This document shows positions 1 to 9,343 of a stretch of 64,000 nucleotides of DNA, in pieces. The DNA is from Dimorphilus gyrociliatus (lineage: Eukaryota > Annelida > Polychaeta > Dinophilidae): assembly GCA_904063045.1 (NCBI GenBank), contig CAJFCJ010000005.1, positions 243,310 through 307,309 on the forward strand. The letters are read 5' to 3'. The first letter of the stretch is position 1, and each line of letters opens with the position of its first letter. The translations under genes and the position numbers were made by a program. The notes beneath the pieces were generated by a model that had not been told where the DNA came from, did not search any database, and was given only the letters and a program-made list of their open reading frames with translations.

Positions 1-254
1 CATCTTTGAGGAGAAGAATAATAAATCATCGTTGCTTAGGTATTTTTTACCCTTTAGAGAATAGTCAAAAATTAATTGACTTATTACGGGAGGAATATGA
101 ATGTTTTGAAATTGGTAGAGATGATAGAGATATTTCAAGTTTTTTGTTACAGACTTTATCGAAAGAATCTTCAACGACTTTAATTCTCCTACCAATAAAT
201 TATCCATATCTCGATCACGCTCTTTTATTTTCTATAAAACGTTCGCATCACTGA
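1..254 (+). CDS. 3' end of an unrecognised protein-coding gene
   Basis: An open frame enters from the left edge and stops with TGA at 252-254, giving about 83 residues. The frame has no convincing start inside the window, so this is read as the last exon of a gene whose body lies upstream. The segment is mixed hydrophobic and charged (a stretch near residues 20-50 is rich in Asp, Glu and Arg, then a Leu/Ile-rich stretch). I recognise no domain. It could also be a chance frame; codon use resembles the neighbouring genes but the piece is short. Confidence 0.35.
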   Translation, partial: SLRRRIINHRCLGIFYPLENSQKLIDLLREEYECFEIGRDDRDISSFLLQTLSKESSTTLILLPINYPYLDHALLFSIKRSHH

Positions 255-751
255 GCGATAATTCAGTAGGATGTGGAACTCTCCTACTGGAACTGATTTC
301 ATTTTAACGTTTCGTCTTGACGTTTTTTTTTCTTTCAGTCAATTTAATTTAACGTTAAAACTATATATTAACTTATATTATGTAAATATGTGTACGTAAG
401 CAAAATTTACGAATTTAAAATTGTTAATAATAAAGGGTGAAAAAAAGAAGAAGGTAACAATAGACTTTATTTAAGGCGTATAGCTTTATTTTTATTATGA
501 AAATGGGACACCGTAACATCTTTGGAATATTATTCGACGCAGAGAGAATACATATAAAATCAATATTTGCATACGCTTTCTAGAGTTTCAAAGTAATTAA
601 ATTAACTAGGTTGTACGTATGAAAGTTTTTCATAATTACAGTCGAAAAGTATTCATATATGTACCATAAACTTATTTTTTATTATTTCATTTTATCGCTC
701 AAAGACTAATGATCATTTATTAAATGGTATATATTAAGTAGTAATATACAA
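255..751. other. Intergenic, promoter side of the LRR gene
   Basis: About 500 AT-rich bases between the stop of the left-edge frame and the ATG at 752. I see no coding exon, RNA gene or repeat. It should hold the polyadenylation region of the left gene and the promoter of the LRR gene. Confidence 0.5.
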
Positions 752-2500
752 ATGGATACAATTGAGAATTCTTGGAATATATTCTTATCATTAAGAAGTC
801 AATGTTTAGAATTTATAGCAAAAAATTTGCTCAATATTCGTAAACTTTGCCAATTTCATAATTTTATTGTTCCCCATCAATTAGGTGATCTTATCTTTGA
901 ACACGCGAATAGAGAAAATGAATTTTTAACTAAAGATGAATTGAAATTATTCTCATCGAATATATTAACATTAACAAAAGTGAATATAGACAAGGAAAAA
1001 TTTGGTAATGAAGAGAATTTTGAATTTTTAAAAAATCATCCAATTTGCAGTTTTCATACTTCAAGTTTTGATTATTTAGATAGTTTAATGTTGAATATCG
1101 ATGCAAAGAATATCAAAGAATTATCATTATACAATTGTTCTATAAAATCGAGTCAAGTTTCAGAGTTTTTTAAAGCGGCTTCTTCGTTGAGAAAGTTGAA
1201 AATTAATAGTATGAACCTTGAAGGTGAAGAATGTAAAAATATCTTTAAAGAATGCCTTCCGGTATGCTGTAATTTGAAGGAGATTCACTTGAATTTTTGT
1301 CAATTATCACCGGAAGTTGGTGAATATATTGGAATATTTATAGGTCATCAAACTCAATTAAGTATATTAAATCTTTCGAATACAAACCTCGAAGACGATA
1401 TTGGTAGATGTATGTTTGAAAATATTACGCCATCTTGTTGCGGTGTAAGAGAATTGAATATGAAAGGTTGTAAATTCTGTCCAAAGATGAGCGGATACCT
1501 GTGCAAATTTATAGGATATCAGACTCAACTCGTTACGTTGAATCTAGAAGATACAAATCTAAAAGGAGATATTGGAAGAAATCTCTTTCAAAACACGTCT
1601 CCCTTGTGCTGTAATATTGAAAAATTGTATCTTATCTACTGTAAATTTTCACCGGAAATGAGTGAACATTTAGGTAAATTTATCGGAAATCAAAAATACC
1701 TTAAAGTAATTAATTTTAAAGGAACAGACCTTAAAGGAGATATTGGAAATAATATCTTTAGAGATACAATTCCTTTATCCTATAATCTAAGAAGTATTGA
1801 CCTAAGCCATTGTGAATTTTCCAGTGAAATGAGCGAAAATTTAGGAAAGTTTATTGGAAGACAAATTCAGTTGACAAGGTTAAAATTCTTTTTATCAAAT
1901 CTTAAATCGGATATTGGTATGAATATTTTTCGTAACATTTCAAAGTCTTGCTGTAATTTAGAATATTTGAGTTTAAGTAGTTGTTACTTGTCGTTGAGAA
2001 TGAGTAAATATCTTGGAGAGTTTATTGGACGACAAACAAAATTGAAAACGCTCCTTCTAGACGAAACTAATATTAAAGATGATATTGGAAAGAATATATT
2101 CCAGAATACACCATCGTCCTTTTGTAATTTGAATGAACTCCATCTTAATGGTTGTAATCTTACGGCCGATATGAGTGGATGTCTTGGTTCGTTTATCGGT
2201 AATCAAACTCAACTAGAAATTCTTTTACTTATTGGAATTGACCTTAGAAATGATATTGGAAAAAATTTGTTTCAAAGCATTTCGTCCTCTTGTAATAATT
2301 TAAAGAAATTGATTTTAAATTATTGTCTCTTCTCTCAAGATATGAGTCAACATCTCGCAGTATTCATTCAACGTCAAAAGCGTCTAAATACTTTTGAATT
2401 TTTCCAGACCAATCTCAAAGGAGATATAGGAAAAGATATCATTCAAAGCATTCCTCCATCTTGCCGTAATTTAGGAGGTTATTCAAATTTATTTGTTTAA
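752..2500 (+). CDS. Leucine-rich-repeat protein with Zyg11/Zer1-like N-terminus
   Basis: A single uninterrupted exon of 582 residues. Residues 1-130 match the N-terminal part of four other genes in this window (19194, 39181, 41262, 43123): a short helical segment with the pattern L-x-x-x-C-L-x-x-I-x-x-N-L, a Phe/Ile-Pro turn, then F-L-x-N-H near residue 90. That pattern resembles the VHL-box/CUL2-box start of ZYG11/ZER1 substrate receptors, which deliver proteins to cullin-2 ubiquitin ligases. From about residue 150 to the end there are roughly seven copies of a 57-residue unit, each made of two ribonuclease-inhibitor-type LRRs. Landmarks in each unit are G-x-F-I-G-x-Q and N-L-K-x-D-I-G. Unlike its relatives it has expanded LRRs and no detected C-terminal helical exons. 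The LRR call is firm; the ligase role is inference. Confidence 0.8.
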   Translation: MDTIENSWNIFLSLRSQCLEFIAKNLLNIRKLCQFHNFIVPHQLGDLIFEHANRENEFLTKDELKLFSSNILTLTKVNIDKEKFGNEENFEFLKNHPICSFHTSSFDYLDSLMLNIDAKNIKELSLYNCSIKSSQVSEFFKAASSLRKLKINSMNLEGEECKNIFKECLPVCCNLKEIHLNFCQLSPEVGEYIGIFIGHQTQLSILNLSNTNLEDDIGRCMFENITPSCCGVRELNMKGCKFCPKMSGYLCKFIGYQTQLVTLNLEDTNLKGDIGRNLFQNTSPLCCNIEKLYLIYCKFSPEMSEHLGKFIGNQKYLKVINFKGTDLKGDIGNNIFRDTIPLSYNLRSIDLSHCEFSSEMSENLGKFIGRQIQLTRLKFFLSNLKSDIGMNIFRNISKSCCNLEYLSLSSCYLSLRMSKYLGEFIGRQTKLKTLLLDETNIKDDIGKNIFQNTPSSFCNLNELHLNGCNLTADMSGCLGSFIGNQTQLEILLLIGIDLRNDIGKNLFQSISSSCNNLKKLILNYCLFSQDMSQHLAVFIQRQKRLNTFEFFQTNLKGDIGKDIIQSIPPSCRNLGGYSNLFV

Positions 2501-2818
2501 TGGAGAAAATGGCGAAAGATTTTACGGAGAAGAGAGATTTTCGAGAAAAGCGCTGGATTTACATTGAAGAAGAGAATGAACATGTAAAAAAAAATTAACA
2601 TATTTAATGTTTTTTCTATATTTTCAAAATTTATTATTTACATCATCAAATCAAAATTGATAAGATAACATAAACACATTGCTTTTATATACAGATTTAA
2701 TCTTTGAAAATATCATTTTAACTAAGGTTTAACTTGGAGTTTGATAGCAGCAATAAAAGAATAATATACAGCACAGCAAATCTTGCAAAATACTTATGAA
2801 ATATGGCAAAAAGTACAA

Positions 2819-5800
2819 TTAATTATTGTTCCCTTCAGAAAAACAAGAAATGTTAGATCTGTCACTAGAATAATTTGAAGTATCGGGAAATCTTCTACTC
2901 ATCTTATCTTTGATTTTTAGCCAATATTTCGGTACATTCTCCCCGTCGAATAAAATATTAAACATAATTAAATGTTGATTGTTCAACTGTTTATTAAGAA
3001 ATTTCCAAAATTCATCAGATAGTTCCGAATTGCCACTTAGATCCAACAAAGTCAGTTTTTTAGGTTTGGATAAATAATTAGTTATACCATTTAAAATTGT
3101 ATCGTTCAAGTTGCATTCCATCATATAAATTTCACTTATATGCTTTGAAAATTTATGCAAAACCGTTAGAATCTTTTCACCAGATCTTCCATTCAATTTA
3201 TTTTCACTAATATCAAAAATTTGTAAATATTCGAAATATTTCAAAGATGTAATTAACGAATTTGTAATTGAAGAAGTGAAATCACATTGAGATAACTTTA
3301 ATACTTCCAATTTTCGATTATTCTTACATAATCCATTTAATAGAACTTCTCCGTATTCATCAAAGAGTTCATTTTCACTAAGATCCAAAAATTTCAAATT
3401 CTTGTTTCTGTTAAAACTATCTTCTAAGTATTTTAAAGGTTGATCAAGACAGCTCAATTTAATATCTCGTAATTCAATGTGAAGAAGGCTTTTCTTTTTG
3501 CTCAAGCAGTCAATAATCTCTTTAGAAAAGACGCTAAAATCATTTTTCATAATATTTATAACTTCTATTTTGTCTAATTTCATTAAAAATTCAACCAAGT
3601 AGCTATCTTCTCCTGGCATTAAATTGTTGTCGTACAAATATAATTCACGAAGTTGGCTCTGCCGTTCATTCAATGAAAGCAATAATAGTTTACATACTTC
3701 GTCACCTATCTTATTTTCGCTGATTGAAAAGCTAGTTAGATTTGAACAATTCACCAAAACTTTACAAATCTCAAGATTGTCGAAACCCTCTGGACTTATC
3801 CTCAAAGATCGAAGACCTAATTTTTCTAATAGTTTCGGATTAATTTCTTCCGATTGAAATAGTCTATTTGTATTGCCGAATGTACAGAATGCAATATCTA
3901 ATGTCCGTAGAGAAGGAATTGATTTTAACATATCACAGAATGTTTTGTTATTAATCTCTTCCTGTTTACGTAATCCTAGTTTTTCTATTACACTTCCTGG
4001 ACGAGATATAATGGGGAATATTGATTCACAGTTTAGATTTTCAGTGTTTAAACATCTGCCGATTTGGTCAATCTCATTGCATGTTTTGCATTTTCCCAAT
4101 TCTAAATATTTTATTTTCGTATTTTTTTCAAAGATTTTTAGAAAACTATCTTGATTCCCTTGTAAATCAAGAGTACTTTTCCAGAACGATAACTCTTGAA
4201 TATTACTGCAATACTCTCCAATTTTTGAAAGAACTTTGAAACCTACTGTTGACTTATCTAAAAATAAAATACTCAAACAATCCTTACTATTCTGTATTAC
4301 TTTTGAGAGATTGTGCGTTACATCAATACATCCGTAAGAGATAGATAAAGTTTTCAATTTCAGCCCTCCTTCGTGGATTGTTTCCAGTATAGCATTCCAA
4401 CTGGAGCTTGTAAATTGTTGTGGTATGAAAGTTAACCTATATAATCGCAAAGTTTTTATATTTTCCATTGTTTTCATAAATGAAATATTATTCCAACAGT
4501 TAAAAAATATTACATCAAGAATTGACAAGGAATGATGCAATCCCTTGCTGTAGGACACCTTTGATAATAACTCCAAATGTTCATCATTCAGAACTATATT
4601 CTGAATATTCACAGACCATATTTCAAATTCTTTATTCTGTAATATCTCAAGAAAATATTTCAAATATTTAGACGGCGTGGCGTCTTCATTAATATCCAAA
4701 ATGTTGAATTTCAAAGTAAAATCAATAATGGAAATAATTTCTCTCAAAGCCGATAAATTAAAAATATCATAATCAATAAACTGTACGAGTTTAATATACG
4801 CAAAGTTTTTGCTTTTATCCGAAGAGAAAAATGTTGAGTTCTTTTTGCAGTTCAAAACTTTCAAGTTCACTAATTTTGAAATGCAACTTTCGATTGTCAA
4901 CAATAGACTTTTCTTTAATCCATTGTTATAAATATATAACTCTTCTAATAAGTTTGAATTATTAGAAATGAGGTTCAGTATATTTTCCATTTCACCGTTA
5001 AGTGCATTCGACGAGATATCTAGTATTGTCAGAACTTGAATGTTTATTATACGGATAATAGTCTCGTGTATACTTTCTCGCCTACTTTTAAAATAATCTC
5101 TTAAGATGATCTCTTTTGGCCAATGATCTTTCGTTGTTTGAAATTGTATACATGCCAAACCGTTTTTAGACAGGTTAATTCCTTGCAAATTAGCAAAAGT
5201 ATCATCTAAATCTAATCTAATGGTACCTTCTAAAAAGCAATCTTCCAAAGATAAATGTATCAAGTTCATTGATAAACTTCTCATATTAGATAAACTTTCA
5301 TATCCAGTTATACCAATTTCATTTCTACTCAAGTTTAAAATTTCCAAATTTTTTAATTCCCTTAAAAATTCCAGATTATCGTCTAATTGACAATTTTCTA
5401 ATTGGAGATTTTTCAATTTGGATAGCTCTGAGATTTTACCCGTCATAATGCTCCCAAACTCGTTACAAAATACCGAATCAGACAAATTTAGATATACGAT
5501 CGTTGAAGGAAATATTGCGGTATCTTCTTTGATATTTTCTCGCAGAAAATGGCAAGCAGTTAATTCTAAATGTGTCAAGTTGTTATATTGATAACGGATT
5601 GACTTATTTCCCAATAACGACTTGATATTATTGCCAGACAAGTACAACTTCTTTAATGATCGACTCTCAAAAGGTATTCTAGTATCTAAATCAGTTATAG
5701 AGCATTGACTCAGGTATAATTCAGTCAAACTTGTACATTTTCCAATTGCGTGATACAAGTAAACCATGCCTTTACTTTCTATTGAATTCTTGCTTAAACT

Positions 5801-7681
5801 CAATACTTGTAATTTTTCTAATCTTTTCAAACATTCCGAAAGATTACTAATTCCCATCGACGTTATAGTACAATCATCAAAGTATATTTCTGTTAATTTA
5901 TTATATTTGTTGCTGTTTATACAACTTACAAATTCAGTCATAATTCCATCTGTTTGAACAGTTAATATAGTAATATATATGTATTTTAAGAAATAAGTAA
6001 GAAAGTATTTACCTCTTATAGTATTCATAGAAAGATTTAAAGTTTTTAGATAAGGACACGATTTCAACCATTTAATGATTATTTCTAATTCTCTCTTTTG
6101 CAAGTTGCAATTGACTAACGATAACTTTAATAATTCCATTTTCACTTTTAAATCTAATTCGTTGTCTAAACTCTCTTTTTCAATGTAATTTCCTTCAATT
6201 TCAACAGTTTCTAATTGTGGATGAGTTTTAAGAAATATCAATAGATCTTTAAGAAATATCGGTTTTCGAAGACCTTCAATTACACTGATATGTTTCAGAT
6301 TGGGAAGTCGTTCGTCAACGAAATGCTCAAAATCAAATGTTACATTTGAAAAGTATATTTCAACAATTTGCGAATCAAGTTGAAAAAGGAAATGAATAGC
6401 TTGCGGAGGAATTCTTAGATTATGAAGTGAACAAATTTCATTTTTCATTTCAATTATTTTTAATATTTCGTCTGCAATATCAGTGGTTTTCTTTAAAATG
6501 ATAGGATATATTTGACACATATTCAGATAAATTTGCGGATTTATGGTTCGTAAGAACCTAAAGATATTCGCCTTTTGGATACAATCTATATCTTCTTCCT
6601 GAATATTATCTTTCATGTCGATTTCATTTTGTTGCATTGATATATATTTGGCGGCGAAATATTCTTCGTAAATACAATGCATTTCTAGCATTTTGCGTTG
6701 ATTTCGATTGTTAATATAGCGGTAAGGCAACGCTTCAGGTTGGTTATAAAAAATATTTCTAAAGGCAGTTTTACCAATTTTCCTAATAGTTGTTTCGTCT
6801 TCGCCAAAATCTAAATCAAGTATATGTTCATATATTTCACCAATATCTTTCAATTCGTTAAAGTCTGTACATCTCATCCAGAGATATTGTAGCAAAACCG
6901 CAAAAAGCGGTATCAAGCATTTATTATACAAAATAGGATTCTGTTGAAGATTATCGATCAATTTCAAGGCACAATACTCACTAGACTCAATGCCTCTAGG
7001 ATTACTTATATGAACGAAAGCTATATTATATGTCTTTTCACGAAGTAGCCTCTTAAAGAATATTTGTAGAGAATTTTGGGAAAATCCTTTAATTTCCATA
7101 CACGAATCGCAGATATCATTAATATTATTCACAGTGCAGCCTCTTTTAAAAATGATAACTTTATCTGCCCAAAACTTATTCTCTCTTATTCGTTGAATTA
7201 TTGGTTGAGCGAGACAACTTTGAGCATTATCTAAAAATAGAATCTTTTTCCGTTGAAGATTCGTTTCATATCTGAAATAGTCTTCAGCTCCATTGAAATC
7301 TTTCGTTACTTCTGCCAAGAAGTCATCAAGTCTCTCCGACCAATATCTTTGATTATGTTTCTCCTTAAAAATGAAAGGAATAAAGGCGTCGTGAAGATCC
7401 TCTTTTTTACACCATAAATCAATCATTCTATCTAAATAGAAACTTTTACCAACGCCATCTTTTCCTTTAATGAGAAAGACATGTTTGTCAGATTTAGATT
7501 GAATTTGATCCCAAACAAATTGTCCGTCGTCATTCTTCTCATCTGAAATAGTTATGTCTGTGAAAATGTCTTCCATTCGATATTCAATGCCATCTAGATA
7601 TAGTATGTTTATTTTGGTCAGTCGTTCGCTGTGAAATCCCTTGATGAGATCACATATCGTTTGTTCTGTATAGTTCATCAT
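2819..7681 (-). CDS. NLR-like protein: P-loop NTPase plus long LRR array
   Basis: About 1,600 residues. Near residues 70-85 a Walker A motif is visible (G-K-D-G-V-G-K-S) and near 145-155 a Walker B-like strand (K-K-I-L-F-L-D-N), preceded by a Y-L-D-G-I-x-Y-x-M-E-D-I-F segment like the run into NACHT modules. Helical winged-helix-like sequence follows to about residue 400, then ribonuclease-inhibitor-type LRRs (L-x-x-L-x-L-S-x-N-x-L/I) continue to the C-terminus. No Death, CARD, PYD or TIR domain precedes the NTPase, so either the effector sits in an unseen upstream exon or the protein signals without one. The frame is open throughout, but bases 5950-6012 look like a 63-base intron (GTAAAT...CAG) without stops; removing it restores correct LRR spacing, leaving about 1,599 residues. 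NLRs are intracellular sensors; the ligand is unknown. Confidence 0.85.
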   Translation of the reverse strand: MMNYTEQTICDLIKGFHSERLTKINILYLDGIEYRMEDIFTDITISDEKNDDGQFVWDQIQSKSDKHVFLIKGKDGVGKSFYLDRMIDLWCKKEDLHDAFIPFIFKEKHNQRYWSERLDDFLAEVTKDFNGAEDYFRYETNLQRKKILFLDNAQSCLAQPIIQRIRENKFWADKVIIFKRGCTVNNINDICDSCMEIKGFSQNSLQIFFKRLLREKTYNIAFVHISNPRGIESSEYCALKLIDNLQQNPILYNKCLIPLFAVLLQYLWMRCTDFNELKDIGEIYEHILDLDFGEDETTIRKIGKTAFRNIFYNQPEALPYRYINNRNQRKMLEMHCIYEEYFAAKYISMQQNEIDMKDNIQEEDIDCIQKANIFRFLRTINPQIYLNMCQIYPIILKKTTDIADEILKIIEMKNEICSLHNLRIPPQAIHFLFQLDSQIVEIYFSNVTFDFEHFVDERLPNLKHISVIEGLRKPIFLKDLLIFLKTHPQLETVEIEGNYIEKESLDNELDLKVKMELLKLSLVNCNLQKRELEIIIKWLKSCPYLKTLNLSMNTIRGKYFLTYFLKYIYITILTVQTDGIMTEFVSCINSNKYNKLTEIYFDDCTITSMGISNLSECLKRLEKLQVLSLSKNSIESKGMVYLYHAIGKCTSLTELYLSQCSITDLDTRIPFESRSLKKLYLSGNNIKSLLGNKSIRYQYNNLTHLELTACHFLRENIKEDTAIFPSTIVYLNLSDSVFCNEFGSIMTGKISELSKLKNLQLENCQLDDNLEFLRELKNLEILNLSRNEIGITGYESLSNMRSLSMNLIHLSLEDCFLEGTIRLDLDDTFANLQGINLSKNGLACIQFQTTKDHWPKEIILRDYFKSRRESIHETIIRIINIQVLTILDISSNALNGEMENILNLISNNSNLLEELYIYNNGLKKSLLLTIESCISKLVNLKVLNCKKNSTFFSSDKSKNFAYIKLVQFIDYDIFNLSALREIISIIDFTLKFNILDINEDATPSKYLKYFLEILQNKEFEIWSVNIQNIVLNDEHLELLSKVSYSKGLHHSLSILDVIFFNCWNNISFMKTMENIKTLRLYRLTFIPQQFTSSSWNAILETIHEGGLKLKTLSISYGCIDVTHNLSKVIQNSKDCLSILFLDKSTVGFKVLSKIGEYCSNIQELSFWKSTLDLQGNQDSFLKIFEKNTKIKYLELGKCKTCNEIDQIGRCLNTENLNCESIFPIISRPGSVIEKLGLRKQEEINNKTFCDMLKSIPSLRTLDIAFCTFGNTNRLFQSEEINPKLLEKLGLRSLRISPEGFDNLEICKVLVNCSNLTSFSISENKIGDEVCKLLLLSLNERQSQLRELYLYDNNLMPGEDSYLVEFLMKLDKIEVINIMKNDFSVFSKEIIDCLSKKKSLLHIELRDIKLSCLDQPLKYLEDSFNRNKNLKFLDLSENELFDEYGEVLLNGLCKNNRKLEVLKLSQCDFTSSITNSLITSLKYFEYLQIFDISENKLNGRSGEKILTVLHKFSKHISEIYMMECNLNDTILNGITNYLSKPKKLTLLDLSGNSELSDEFWKFLNKQLNNQHLIMFNILFDGENVPKYWLKIKDKMSRRFPDTSNYSSDRSNISCFSEGNNN
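5950..6012 (-). other. 63-base in-frame intron inside the NLR-like gene
   Basis: On the minus strand the segment starts GTAAATAC and ends TTCAAACAG. It is 63 bases, a multiple of three with no stop, so it is translated silently if not removed. The residues it would encode are an aromatic, aliphatic insert in the middle of an LRR. Removing it gives the expected 31-residue spacing between two LRR strands, and 63 bases matches the other introns here. Confidence 0.75.
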
Positions 7682-9343
7682 AAAAGTGTTATTCTGTATA
7701 TTTGTCGAAGAAGTTTTTGGAGCTCTGGTAATAAGTTTTAGGCGATAGTTGTTTCTGGATTGGCAGGTGGCTAGAACTGAACTGTATTTTTTCTTCTTAT
7801 TACCAAATTCTTTATTCTGAAAAATTTAAGTCGCAACAAAAATTCTCTTTGGGCATGATTGAATTAGATCATTTATTCTAGAATAAAAGTTTTTATTGTC
7901 GTATGATTTATTCCTTTGTATAACCTTTGTATATAACCATAGAGGTTATAGATTCATAGAGAAATTCTGACTGTTAGCTTATTTTTTATTAATCCTGCCA
8001 TAATAAACAATGAAAATTTTACAGTCCCAATAAGATGTTTCTGCAAGGGTTGTTCTTAGATTGAAAAAATATTTTTATTTATAAAATTTCAACAAAACCT
8101 GGGAGAAAAAATTTCGTACTTCGAGTAATTTAAAGATCCAAATCTGGGCAAGTGCAACCTTAGAGGAGGGAGATATATAGTATATATAAGAGACAGGTAG
8201 AGGTATAAAAACAGGCTTGTACTCGTAAGTCGAATTTCATAATATCTGTTCGGGAGAACAGACCTCTTCATTTATATATTATTTCGTTAGATTAAGCTTT
8301 TTTTCTCAATAAATTTTATACCGATGACTCTGTCAGTCAGAGGAGACTCGTGCAACTTCTTCATCTCCCCCTTTCTCTTTGTATTGAACTTTTCAACAAC
8401 TTTTTCAATTCTCTCCCATAATTCTTTCTTATTAGGGTGACCATTGAAGAATATTTTTATTCCTCATTTTCAGAAAACTTTATTACAGTATTTGCCTTAT
8501 TGCAATGCGCATTATCCAGCAGGAAAATGAACCTACGCTAAATTTTCTCACCAAAGAAGAGTATGGCTCAGAATAATAATCAGTTTCCAATTGGTACTCT
8601 CTCGCATCCAATTGGAACATAGGATTGCGACTTTGTTGACAGGCTCCTTCTTAAAAGGGAAAATGACAGTTATATTCCTTCTCATCGACAACCAGTGACC
8701 ATAATTTATAGTTGAGTGAAATCATCGAATTAAAGAGTTATGTTTAGCAGTATAACCTTGAAATGTGAAAAGAAAAGATATCAAATGTGAAAAATTGCAT
8801 ACTTCAGCATAAAAATCAAGTTCAGTGGATTATTTTTACCAATCCCTAACAGTTAAAAATACGTATTTTTGTCTAAAAAAGTACAAGATACTATAGGTCA
8901 CATTGACCTTATAATTAGCGTAATTCTTCTTGATTAATTTAAATTGTGTAAAAGTTTGTCTTCCATTCGATTACGGGAAAGAAAAATCTAATAGTTATAC
9001 TACAAGTATTCAACGTACGATAGTTTTAATTCTATTAGTAAACATATAACTAAAAATACTAATAACGTAGACCGATATATTTCCAATGAAATTAGTCATG
9101 AATTGAAGAGAAATATTCTAGTTCCTGGTGAAGGTCGTAAGGTCACGCACGTCGTTGGCTAGATATATTGATTATCTTAGCTGGGTTTGAAAATTGCTAG
9201 GAGACGGTTGAAACTCTTTATATATTTCGATATTATTTAAGTTTGCCTTAGTATATAAATTTATATACAGTTAGACTGAAGTGAACTTTTTATACTTTCA
9301 TCTACTTTCTTAATCATGGAATAAACTTGATATTTCCTATAAA
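7682..9343. other. Long intergenic region between divergent NLR-like and TIR genes
   Basis: About 1.66 kb containing the promoters of two genes transcribed away from each other. The only suggestion of a coding past is on the minus strand at about 8290-8530, where a short stretch reads like the L-L-D-N-A-H signature of a DDE transposase but is cut by stops (see findings). An AT dinucleotide tract lies near 8170-8200. Nothing else is supported. Confidence 0.5.

Noticed and set aside
8089-8271. 60-residue minus-strand frame
   Set aside because: Low-complexity, overlaps a TA-rich tract, no splice partner or paralogue.
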